42,233 nucleotides of DNA from contig PDOZ01000013.1 of the NCBI GenBank assembly GCA_002747325.1, positions 1 to 42,233 on the forward strand. Reading direction: 5' to 3'. The notes under the pieces are model-generated. The model had not been told where the DNA came from and made no database searches. It saw nothing but the letters and a program-made list of their open reading frames with translations. The stretch is from Rhodobacterales bacterium (GTDB taxonomy: Bacteria; Pseudomonadota; Alphaproteobacteria; Rhodobacterales; Rhodobacteraceae). This document shows positions 31,514 through 39,664 of this stretch, one piece after another. How positions within the stretch are numbered: the stretch's first letter is position 1; each line of letters opens with the position of its first letter. A program made the translations under genes and the position numbers.

Positions 31514-32980
31514 ATGAGGTTCCTGGAGAAGGTCTTAATCACCATAAGCGCAGTTTTACTCGCAGGTGTTGCCGCTTTAGCGGTGTTCTGGGGCGGCGTC
31601 ATTGCCGTCATGCTGGTGAAAGGCGCTCCCGCAGTTGAGAAAGCCCGGCTGTCAGCGGTCCGGCCCGTTGTTTCCGCACCGCCTGCCGCCGATCCCTCAA
31701 CCCCCGAAACCCCCGCTGTCGCTGTGGTTACCGCAAGCGCCGGGGAGAAGGTTTTCAAGAAATGCAAGGCGTGCCATACGGTGGCGTCTGGTGACGGCCA
31801 TAAAACCGGGCCGAACCTCTGGAACATCGTCGGCCGGGACGTGGCAGTGGCGGATGGGTTCGAATATTCCGACGCCATGATCGGCCATGCCGGCACCTGG
31901 ACGGTTGACCGCCTCCGGACTTACCTGCTGGACCCGAAAGGGGACATTCCCGGCAACAAAATGGCCTTTAATGGCCTCAAGACCGAAGCAGATGCGAATA
32001 ATCTTATCGCCTATCTGGGCCTGCAAGCCGATGCGCCGCAGGACGTGGTAGCGCTTGGGTTGAGCGATACTGTCGTGCTGGCCGAAGCCGAGCCGGAAGA
32101 TGGCGCCGATGAGGTGGTCGAGATCGACCCGGTGCCCTACCCCGAAGGCGTGACTTACACCAACCCGCCGGGGCGCTCGCCGGAAGAACAGGCGAAATTC
32201 GACGCACTGGTCGCCGATCTCGAAGCCCTTGCGCCGACGCTGGATTACCAGCGCGCCCGCTATCATCCGCTGCACTTCTCGCCGATGATCGAAGAGGCGA
32301 GCAACGAACAATGCCTGACCTGTCACCAGGAAATTCTGGATCACAAGCCGCGCGCGGCCTCCATTGCCGGGGTGCCCGCCGAGGATACGATCGCCTGGTA
32401 TCAGACGCTTGACACTTATGCCGGGCCGCAGGACACCTTCCACTATCGCCACCTTGAAAGCGACTTCGCCAAGGAAGTGATGAACCTCGAATGCGTCTTC
32501 TGCCACAAGGGCAACGACCCGCGCGAAGAGACCCCGGACATGCTGCCGACACGCGAAGCCTTCGAGGCTGGGGTGGTGCCGGAGTTCACCCTGCGCAAGA
32601 TGGTGAACCCGTCGGAAACCTGCCTGCGCTGTCACGGACAATTCCCCTATGAGGTGATGGATCTGGAAGCCCCGTGGCATGAAATCCGCGCCGATATGGA
32701 ATACCCGGAAGCGCCGAATGGCTGTCTGTCCTGCCACGCCGAAGGCTTCCGCACGGTGCGCCATGGGGTGTCCTACCTCAACGCCGCCAATATCGAGAAG
32801 CTGGCGCGCGAAGGCTCGTCGGACACCTGCTACGGCTGTCACGGCGGACGCGCCTGGTATCGGATCTCCTACCCCTATCCGCGCCACGCCTGGCCGGACA
32901 TGGACGAGGAAATCCCGGAATGGGCGGTGGATCGCCCGACCGAATCTGACCCTGAATATGCCCTTCCGGCTGCTGAGTAA
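31514..32980 (+). CDS. Membrane-anchored hexaheme c-type cytochrome (class I domain fused to pentaheme domain)
   Basis: A 488-residue protein with an N-terminal membrane helix (about 7-36) and six CXXCH motifs. The first (Cys84-His88, CKACH) begins a class I cytochrome c domain with axial Met150 in PGNKMAF, like the CycM-type cytochromes that link to quinol oxidation. After an acidic linker (about 175-215) come five hemes: 267-271, 327-331, 370-374, 404-408 and 439-443, with extra His residues as ligands. Start at 31514 with AGAGGGA upstream. It ends 14 bp before the molybdoenzyme gene. It likely passes electrons between the membrane pool (or bc1 complex) and the periplasmic molybdoenzyme, replacing DmsC. 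Confidence 0.9.
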   Translation: MRFLEKVLITISAVLLAGVAALAVFWGGVIAVMLVKGAPAVEKARLSAVRPVVSAPPAADPSTPETPAVAVVTASAGEKVFKKCKACHTVASGDGHKTGPNLWNIVGRDVAVADGFEYSDAMIGHAGTWTVDRLRTYLLDPKGDIPGNKMAFNGLKTEADANNLIAYLGLQADAPQDVVALGLSDTVVLAEAEPEDGADEVVEIDPVPYPEGVTYTNPPGRSPEEQAKFDALVADLEALAPTLDYQRARYHPLHFSPMIEEASNEQCLTCHQEILDHKPRAASIAGVPAEDTIAWYQTLDTYAGPQDTFHYRHLESDFAKEVMNLECVFCHKGNDPREETPDMLPTREAFEAGVVPEFTLRKMVNPSETCLRCHGQFPYEVMDLEAPWHEIRADMEYPEAPNGCLSCHAEGFRTVRHGVSYLNAANIEKLAREGSSDTCYGCHGGRAWYRISYPYPRHAWPDMDEEIPEWAVDRPTESDPEYALPAAE

Positions 32981-32994
32981 GGAGCAAAGCCAAC

Positions 32995-35568
32995 ATGACC
33001 TATCATGAGAGCGAAAATCGTCCCGAAGCACATGAAAGCCCGGAAAGCGAGGCGCGTCGGGATTTTCTGAAAACCAGTGCCGCGCTGACGGCGGCCGGGC
33101 TGGTCGTCGGGGCCGGCGCCGAGGAGGCCCACGCCTTCGCCTATGAGCCCTATCCGACGGATGACGAGCTGGAGACCGTGGTCACGAGTTGCGCGCATAA
33201 CTGCGGCTCGCGGCACATGCTGGTGGCCCATAAGAAAGGCGACGTGATCGTGCGCATCAGCACCGATGACGGCTCCTATCAGGGCGACGCCTATGGCACC
33301 GACACCTTTGACAAACCACAGGTGCGCGGCTGTCTGCGCGGCCGCTCCTACCGGCTGCGCCTCTATAGCCCCGAGCGCCTGCTGTATCCGATGAAGCGCG
33401 TCGGCAAGCGCGGCGAGGGCAAGTTCAAGCGCGTAAGCTGGGACGAGGCGCTTACGGACATCGCGCAGCGTATGGTTTACATCAAGAACAAATACGGCCC
33501 GACCGCGCTGGTCGATCAGAGCTATGCGGGCGCCTCTTACGGTGTTCTGCACAAATCGGACCAGATCGAAGGCCTGCTGGGCCGTTTCCTCGGCATGTTC
33601 GGCTGCCGGACCTCAAGCTGGTCGGTGCCCTCCTATCAGGGCACAACCTTCTCCAGCCGGATCACCTACGGCACCATCGAGGACGGCAACGAAGACGACG
33701 CCTACGCCTTCACCAAGCTGATGATCATGTGGGGCTGGAACCCGGCCTACACGTTCCACGGCGGCAACACCTTCTACTACATGCGCATGGCCAAACAGCG
33801 CGGCTGCAAGTTCGTGCTGATCGACCCGCAATATACCGACTCGGCGGCGGCCTATGACGCGTGGTGGATCCCGATCCGGCCCAATACCGATGCCGCGATG
33901 ATGGCGGGCATGGCCTACCACATCTGGGACAACGACTGGCACGATCAGGAGTTCATCGACAAGTTCGTGCAGGGCATGGACAAGGGCACCATGCCCGGCT
34001 GGGCGCAGGGTCAGGAGAGCTTCAAGGAGTATATCTTCGGCGAACGCGACGGCGTTCCGAAAACCCCGGAATGGGCGTCGGAAATCTGCGGCGTGTCGGC
34101 AGAAGACATCAAGAAGCTGGCCGAGATGTATGCGACCACCAAGCCCGCTGCGCTGAAAGCAAGCTGGGCGCCGGGACGTAACGCGTACGGCGAGCAATAC
34201 AACCGTATGGCCGCCGCGCTTCAGGCAATGACCGGCAATATCGGCATTCTGGGCGGCTGCGCCGAGGGGGTTGGCAAGGGCTGGCACTCGGAAGCGGTGG
34301 CCTATCCTTACGACCAGTATTCCAACGTATGGTATGCGGCGATCAAGTCCGACCGCTGGGCCCATGCGGTGTTGAATTATCCCAATGTCAAACGCGAGGA
34401 AATCGGCTGCTGGCCCAAGGGGCAAGGCGACCCGATGGATGGGGTGATCCCCAACATTCGCGGCATCTTCTGGCAGGGTTCGGACTGGTTCAACCAGTTG
34501 ACCAACATCAACAAGGAAATCGCCGCCATCCGCAAGCTGGAAGACGAAGGCGACATGGAGAGCCTGTTCGTCTGCATGGACAGCACGATCACGCCGACCG
34601 GCATCTGGGCCGACTACATCCTGCCCATCGCCACGCACTTTGAGCGGCACGATGTCGCCCTGCCCTGGTATAAAGGGCATTACTACATCCACCGCCCGGT
34701 GGTGATCCAGCCGATGGGCGAGAGCAAATCGGACTTTCAGGTCTTCACCGAACTGGCTTACCGCCTCGGCTTCGGGCCGCAATACAACCCGAAAGCCCCG
34801 CGCAGTTACTTCGACGATCCAACGGCGGTCGACGAAGCCTATCTGGTGGATTGGTGGCACAAGGTGCAGCACCATCAGGGCGCGGATATTTCCTGGGAAG
34901 AGTTCAAGAAACGCGGGGTTTACAAATTCGTCCTGCCGGAGCCGCATGTCGCCTTCCGCAAGCAGGTCGAAGAGGGCGTGCCCTTCCAGACCGCCAGCGG
35001 CAAGATCGAGATCTTCTCGGGGCAACTGGCGCAGATCACCGACTGGACCAAAACCCAGTATGGTTATCACATCCCGGCCATTCCGAAATGGATCGAGCCC
35101 TGGGAGAGCCTGAACCACCCGTTGACGGAGAAATTCCCGTTCCACATGATCACCCCGCACCCGCGCTGGCGGACGCATTCGATCTTCAACAACATCCCGT
35201 GGCTGCGCGAGACTTTCAGTCAGGAGATCACGATGAACGCCTCCGATGCGCGCAAGCTTGGCATCAAGACCGGCGATACGGTCGAGGCGTGGAATGATCG
35301 CGGGCGGGTCATCATGCCAGCCTATGTCACCGAGCGGTGCATGCCCGGCGTTGTGGTGCTGCATGAAGGCGCGTGGATGGATCTCGACGAGAACGGCGTG
35401 GACCGCTCCGGCAACCCGGACTTCCTGACCGACGACAACCCGTCCCCCGCCGGTGCCTTCGCCTACAACACGATCCTGTGCAACGTGAAGAAATCCGATC
35501 TGGCGCACCGTCCGGGTTGGGACCAGCTTTCCACCGCGCGGAGCCATGTGTTCCGTCGCGATCTGTGA
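32995..35568 (+). CDS. Tat-exported DMSO reductase-family molybdoenzyme, DmsA-like catalytic subunit
   Basis: 857 residues with Tat signal ARRDFLKTSAALTAAGLVVG (RR at 21-22). The 4Fe-4S site reads C66-x3-C70-x3-H74...C113, where typical DmsA has Cys at the third position. CLRGRS, RLLYPMKRVGKRGEGKFKRV and SWDEAL match DmsA closely. Aligning VPSYQGTTFSSRITYG with the DmsA region around its Mo-Ser puts Ser213 as Mo ligand. Further typical parts: LMIMWGWNPA, FVLIDPQYTDSA, WIPIRPNTDAAMMAGMAYHI, and a C-terminal MGD-binding domain from about 715. AAGGAG precedes the ATG. Reductase or dehydrogenase and the substrate cannot be settled; S- or N-oxides are the family's commonest substrates. Confidence 0.9.
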   Translation: MTYHESENRPEAHESPESEARRDFLKTSAALTAAGLVVGAGAEEAHAFAYEPYPTDDELETVVTSCAHNCGSRHMLVAHKKGDVIVRISTDDGSYQGDAYGTDTFDKPQVRGCLRGRSYRLRLYSPERLLYPMKRVGKRGEGKFKRVSWDEALTDIAQRMVYIKNKYGPTALVDQSYAGASYGVLHKSDQIEGLLGRFLGMFGCRTSSWSVPSYQGTTFSSRITYGTIEDGNEDDAYAFTKLMIMWGWNPAYTFHGGNTFYYMRMAKQRGCKFVLIDPQYTDSAAAYDAWWIPIRPNTDAAMMAGMAYHIWDNDWHDQEFIDKFVQGMDKGTMPGWAQGQESFKEYIFGERDGVPKTPEWASEICGVSAEDIKKLAEMYATTKPAALKASWAPGRNAYGEQYNRMAAALQAMTGNIGILGGCAEGVGKGWHSEAVAYPYDQYSNVWYAAIKSDRWAHAVLNYPNVKREEIGCWPKGQGDPMDGVIPNIRGIFWQGSDWFNQLTNINKEIAAIRKLEDEGDMESLFVCMDSTITPTGIWADYILPIATHFERHDVALPWYKGHYYIHRPVVIQPMGESKSDFQVFTELAYRLGFGPQYNPKAPRSYFDDPTAVDEAYLVDWWHKVQHHQGADISWEEFKKRGVYKFVLPEPHVAFRKQVEEGVPFQTASGKIEIFSGQLAQITDWTKTQYGYHIPAIPKWIEPWESLNHPLTEKFPFHMITPHPRWRTHSIFNNIPWLRETFSQEITMNASDARKLGIKTGDTVEAWNDRGRVIMPAYVTERCMPGVVVLHEGAWMDLDENGVDRSGNPDFLTDDNPSPAGAFAYNTILCNVKKSDLAHRPGWDQLSTARSHVFRRDL

Positions 35569-35589
35569 TCGGCGCGAGGAGTTAGAAAA

Positions 35590-36252
35590 ATGGCAAATAA
35601 AGTTGACAAACAACGGATCCGGGAAAACGTCGCGCGCAGAAAGCGGGAGAAATACGTTCCCGTAGTGCCGGAAATGCAGATGGGGTTCGTGCATAACAAC
35701 GTGGACTGTATCGGCTGCCGGGCCTGCGAGATGGCCTGTAAGGACAAGAACGGACTGGCGCCGGGGCCGCGTTTCCGCCGGGTGCAATATATCGAGGGCG
35801 GGGTGTTCCCGGACGTGTTCGCCTTCAAGGTCAATATGTCGTGCAACCACTGCGCCGAACCGGCCTGTCTGCCCGCTTGTCCCACCGGGGCGATCTGGAA
35901 ACGCGCGGATAATGGCGTGGTGGATATCGACTCGACGCTTTGCATCGGCTGCCGCAAATGCGAAGCCGCCTGCCCGTTTGGTGCGCCGCAATATGACCCG
36001 GAAGAGAACGTGGTCAAGAAGTGCAATATGTGCATCGACGAGTTGGAAGCCGGGCGCAAGCCTTACTGCGTCGCCGCCTGCATGATGCGGGTTCTGGATG
36101 TCGGCCCGATTGATCAGATCGCGGATGGCAGCTATGATACGAAAGCGGTTGGCCCGAATGAGGAAGTCGTGCGGCAGGTCAAATCCATGGCCGACCCCGA
36201 ACTGACCAACCCGTCAATCCGCTTCGTAGCGCATTCCAAAGGAAAGGTCTGA
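35590..36252 (+). CDS. Four-cluster ferredoxin subunit, DmsB-like
   Basis: 220 residues with sixteen Cys in four [4Fe-4S] groups: 40/43/46/50, 85/88/93/97, 118/121/124/128 and 145/148/160/164. This is the DmsB/NrfC/PhsB pattern. It has no signal peptide and would be exported by the Tat route while bound to the DmsA-like subunit. GAGGAG precedes the ATG. All four motifs have a complete set of Cys. It should carry electrons between the molybdenum subunit and the hexaheme cytochrome. Position right after the catalytic gene, 21 bp apart, supports a complex. Confidence 0.93.
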   Translation: MANKVDKQRIRENVARRKREKYVPVVPEMQMGFVHNNVDCIGCRACEMACKDKNGLAPGPRFRRVQYIEGGVFPDVFAFKVNMSCNHCAEPACLPACPTGAIWKRADNGVVDIDSTLCIGCRKCEAACPFGAPQYDPEENVVKKCNMCIDELEAGRKPYCVAACMMRVLDVGPIDQIADGSYDTKAVGPNEEVVRQVKSMADPELTNPSIRFVAHSKGKV

Positions 36253-36253
36253 T

Positions 36254-37015
36254 ATGGGCGCAGCACAAAAGGCACCGGCGGCTCTGACCCCTGAACAGGC
36301 GCAGCGGCTGGTGCAATTCGCGGACGGGTTGGACGTGCTGATCCGCTTCCACGACCGCGAGATCGACGCCGATTTGCTGGCGCAGTTACACAAGCACGGC
36401 GTTGTCGCCGGCTTGCATGAATTGTCCACCAGCGCGCGTTCTGCGGCGGCGATTGACGCACTCAGCGCCGCGCTGGACGCGCTCGGCCCGACGCCGGACG
36501 CGGAGGTTCTGGAGCTGCTGGCGGCGGAATATGCCGACATTTTCCTGACCCACGCCTACCGCGCCGCACCCAGCGGTTCGGTCTGGATGACCGAGGACAA
36601 GCTTGAGCGGCAAATGCCCATGTTCGACGCCCGCGACTGGTATGAGCATTACGGCATTTCGGTGCCGAACTGGCGGGTGCGCGCCGACGACCATGTGGTG
36701 CATGAATTGCAGTTTGTCTCGCATCTGTGCCGACTGGCCAGCGCGGTTCCGGCGCAGGACGCGGCCCGGTTCATGGACCTGCACCTCCTGCCCTGGGTGC
36801 CTGCCTTTTTCGAGCGCGCCGCCCTGTGTTCGACCCAGCCGCTCTACCGCGAGGTGATGGTGCTGACCAACGCCTTCCTCGACGATCTGCGCGGCTATCT
36901 GGAGGAGATCACCGGCACCGCGCGTAACGTGCGCGACATTGCCGATCTCGACACGCAGCGCTCGCCCGATCCCGAGGACGCGCCCTTCATGCCGGGAGTG
37001 GCCGAAAGCTGGTAA
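36254..37015 (+). CDS. TorD/DmsD-family molybdoenzyme chaperone
   Basis: A 253-residue all-helical cytoplasmic protein with no Cys clusters. Family marks: LLAAEYADIFLTHAYRAAPS for the usual Y..LF......P..S segment, DWYEHYGISVPNWRVRADDH for Y...G.......PDDH, then VVHELQFVSHLCRL and FMDLHLLPWVPAFFERA. TorD proteins bind the Tat signal of one molybdoenzyme and guard cofactor insertion. It starts 1 bp after the stop of the ferredoxin gene. Its client is almost certainly the DmsA-like protein. Confidence 0.88.
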   Translation: MGAAQKAPAALTPEQAQRLVQFADGLDVLIRFHDREIDADLLAQLHKHGVVAGLHELSTSARSAAAIDALSAALDALGPTPDAEVLELLAAEYADIFLTHAYRAAPSGSVWMTEDKLERQMPMFDARDWYEHYGISVPNWRVRADDHVVHELQFVSHLCRLASAVPAQDAARFMDLHLLPWVPAFFERAALCSTQPLYREVMVLTNAFLDDLRGYLEEITGTARNVRDIADLDTQRSPDPEDAPFMPGVAESW

Positions 37016-37059
37016 GACGCGCAGGCAGACAGGACACAGCCCCGCCCGTTGACAAACCC

Positions 37060-37791
37060 TTGCAGCGGGACGGGGTGCTTTTGCTGCCGCAGGTCTGGGC
37101 ATCGGCGCAAATCGCGTTGCCCGACGCCTTCGCCCCCCTCGCGAGCGCCTATGTCGCCGAAATCCGCCGGGTGGTCTGGATCGGCGAAGACGCACCGGAC
37201 CTGCCGGAGAAATTCAACGCCTTGCTGCGCAGTCGCGCTCTGCCGGAAATGGCTCTGCGCCATATCACACCGGATGCCCCCGGTATGAAGCGGGTTCTGG
37301 CGTGGTATCGCGAAGAAGCGGACACGTCCAAACGCCGCGACCTGTTGCGCAAAATCGCCCCGATTGTCGAAGAGGACGCCCCGCCCCCGCTCGCCGTGAT
37401 ACAAGCGCTTGCCGCCGATACGCCCGGCGCCCTCTTTGCCGCCGCCCCGGTGATCGACGCGCAAAAATGCGTTGGCTGCGACGCCTGTCTGCGCATTTGC
37501 CCCGAGGATGTGTTGACACAGGTCAAGGCGCCGGAAGGGGAACTGGTCTATCAGACCCGCGCAGCGCCCTGCGATGGGTGTTCTTTGTGCGAAGAAGCCT
37601 GTGACCACGTCGCGATTGAGGTGCGTCCGATGCAGGAAGCCCCGCCGGACGTGGTGCTGTCAGAATGGACGTGCAGGGCTTGCGGCGTGATGGTTCACCC
37701 GCCTGTGCAAAACGATACCGGGGACGGGCTGTGCCATATCTGCGCCCGCACCCAACACCACAAGAAGCTGTTTCAGGTTCTGGACGGGTAA
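37060..37791 (+). CDS. Double-cluster ferredoxin with N-terminal unknown domain and C-terminal zinc ribbon
   Basis: About 243 residues. The N-terminal 130 residues resemble nothing I know. Then comes a two-cluster ferredoxin part: Cys137/140/143/147 (CVGCDACLRICPED) and Cys171/174/177/181 (CDGCSLCEEACDH). The end has CRAC (205-208) and CHIC (225-228), a four-Cys zinc-ribbon or rubredoxin-like site. No signal peptide, so cytoplasmic. The start is uncertain: TTG at 37060 has no clear ribosome site, and no in-frame ATG lies between the torD stop and it. NapF-like maturation help or electron delivery to the cytoplasmic apoenzyme is possible. Confidence 0.75.
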   Translation: MQRDGVLLLPQVWASAQIALPDAFAPLASAYVAEIRRVVWIGEDAPDLPEKFNALLRSRALPEMALRHITPDAPGMKRVLAWYREEADTSKRRDLLRKIAPIVEEDAPPPLAVIQALAADTPGALFAAAPVIDAQKCVGCDACLRICPEDVLTQVKAPEGELVYQTRAAPCDGCSLCEEACDHVAIEVRPMQEAPPDVVLSEWTCRACGVMVHPPVQNDTGDGLCHICARTQHHKKLFQVLDG

Positions 37792-37813
37792 TCGAAGGAC
37801 GGGGGGCGCGCCT

Positions 37814-39664
37814 TTGCGAAACTGGATTGCGCAGCGGCTGAAACGGCAGTTTCTGCTGATGGCGGCCCTGCTGGTTTTGCTCAGCTCGGCCCTGCTGCTG
37901 CCGCTCGTCATCGGACAATACCGCGCCAACCTGCTCGACACCCAGCAAACCGCCTCGCTCAACGTCAACCTCCTGCTGCAAGCGGCGCTGGAAAACGCCA
38001 TGCTCAAGCGCGATCTGGACGGGTTGCAGGACATCGTGACCCGACTCGGCGCGCAGCCCGACATTGCCGGCGTGATGATTGCCAATCCGCAAGGCGAAGT
38101 GCGGTTTTCGTCTTACCCGGAGCGGCTCGGCACCCCGGTTGCGGATGCGGATTTCGATACGGCCCTGTTGAGCGGCGAAGCGCAAACCCGCTACCTTGCC
38201 GGGCGTGATGGCGAGGTGCTGCGTTCGGTCAACCCCCTGCCCAACCAGCCGCGCTGCCAGCAATGCCACGGCGCCATTGCCGACAACCCGATCAACGGCG
38301 TGCTGATCGTCGATTATGACGCCTCCAACATGCGCACCCTTCTGCGCTCCGGGGCGATCGGGCTGGCAGTGCTGGGGCTGCTGGTGCTGATCTTGCTGGA
38401 AACCGGCCTCTGGCTGGCGCTCAAGCGGCTGGTGCTGAAGCGGATCGACATCCTGACCAACCGCACGCAGGCGCTGTCCGACGGCGATCTGTCGGTGCGC
38501 ATCCCGGAGTTGGGGCAGGACGAAATCAACCGTTTTGGCCGTCATTTCAACGACATGGCCAATCATTTGCAGGACAATATCCAGGCGCTGGAGTCAGCAC
38601 ACGGCGCGTTACAAACCCTGATCGACGCCATCCCGGACGGGGTGCGCGTCATTGGCCCGGATTTCCGCATCCTGATGGCCAACCGCGCCTATTGCGACCA
38701 TCTGGACGCCGATCCGGCGCAGGTTGCCGGGCAGTTTTGTTACCGCTCCAGCCACGGCTGCGACGCCCCCTGCGCGCCAACGATGACCTGTTGCCCGGTG
38801 GTGGAACTGCTGCAAAACGGCAAGCCGGAGGTGGTCACAACCCATATCCACAAGGACCAGCACGGGGCAGAGTTTTCGGTCGAGGTTTCCGCCGCGCCGG
38901 TGCGTCTGTCGCTGCCGGAAGGGGAATGCGATTGCGTGGTCGAATCCATTCGCGACATGGAGAAAGATATTTCCATCTCGCACAGTCAACGGCTGGCGGA
39001 AATGGGCGGGCTCGCCGCCGGGGTGGCGCATGAGGTCAACAATCCCCTGTCCGCCATCGCCCTCGCCCTGCACGCGGTGCGCAATCACCCCGATCTCCCC
39101 GCCGCCGCGCGCGAATATATCGACATCGCGGAAACTGAAATCGCGACCTGTCAGAACGTGACCGAAAGCCTGCTGCGCCTGTCTTCGCTGCCCAGCGCGA
39201 ATATCGAACTGGTCGAGATGCAAAGGGTCATTTCCGACACCATCACCCTCCTGCGGCTGGAGGCAGAAAACTCCGGCGTTGAGATCCACGCGGATATACG
39301 CAACGCGCCCCGCATCCTTGCCCGCGACAGCGACATGCGCACCGTGGTCTTCAACCTCGCCCTCAACGCGATCCACGCCATGCCGGAGGGCGGGCGGCTC
39401 GACATTCGGTGTTACAAGGCTGCGGGCAAGGTGCATCTGAAGCTCTGCGATACCGGCGTCGGCATCCCGGAACGCGACCGCGCCAAGGTGCTGCTGCCCT
39501 TCTGGACCCGGCGGGCGGATGGGACACGCGGGCGCGGGCTGGGGCTTGCCATCTGTGCCTCGATTATCCGAAAGTTGAACGGAACGCTCGATTTTGAAGA
39601 CGCGCCCGGCGGGGGCACCTGCTTTGAAGTCGTGCTGCCCGATGAAGAAGGAGCGCAGGCATGA
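37814..39664 (+). CDS. Membrane sensor histidine kinase with periplasmic CXXCH heme-c motif
   Basis: 616 residues. Membrane helices at about 13-35 and 171-197 frame a periplasmic sensor domain that contains CQQCH (148-152), a c-type heme attachment site. HAMP follows (about 195-255), then a PAS domain (about 262-380) with a Cys-rich insert: C309, C316, C320, C326, C327, C372 and C374. HisKA has His406 in GVAHEVNNPLS; the ATPase domain has NLALNAIHAMPEGG, CDTGVGIPERD and GRGLGLAI. The start is TTG at 37814 after a G-rich site. It overlaps the regulator gene by 4 bp. It is likely to sense redox state or a small ligand for the module. Confidence 0.9.
   Translation: MRNWIAQRLKRQFLLMAALLVLLSSALLLPLVIGQYRANLLDTQQTASLNVNLLLQAALENAMLKRDLDGLQDIVTRLGAQPDIAGVMIANPQGEVRFSSYPERLGTPVADADFDTALLSGEAQTRYLAGRDGEVLRSVNPLPNQPRCQQCHGAIADNPINGVLIVDYDASNMRTLLRSGAIGLAVLGLLVLILLETGLWLALKRLVLKRIDILTNRTQALSDGDLSVRIPELGQDEINRFGRHFNDMANHLQDNIQALESAHGALQTLIDAIPDGVRVIGPDFRILMANRAYCDHLDADPAQVAGQFCYRSSHGCDAPCAPTMTCCPVVELLQNGKPEVVTTHIHKDQHGAEFSVEVSAAPVRLSLPEGECDCVVESIRDMEKDISISHSQRLAEMGGLAAGVAHEVNNPLSAIALALHAVRNHPDLPAAAREYIDIAETEIATCQNVTESLLRLSSLPSANIELVEMQRVISDTITLLRLEAENSGVEIHADIRNAPRILARDSDMRTVVFNLALNAIHAMPEGGRLDIRCYKAAGKVHLKLCDTGVGIPERDRAKVLLPFWTRRADGTRGRGLGLAICASIIRKLNGTLDFEDAPGGGTCFEVVLPDEEGAQA

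Noticed and set aside
31697..33031. 444-codon minus-strand frame over the cytochrome gene
   Set aside because: The plus strand has six CXXCH motifs and ribosome sites; this frame has none of the marks of a protein.
33613..35991. 792-codon open frame antisense to the molybdoenzyme and ferredoxin genes
   Set aside because: Shadow of two well-supported genes; no domain can be read from it.
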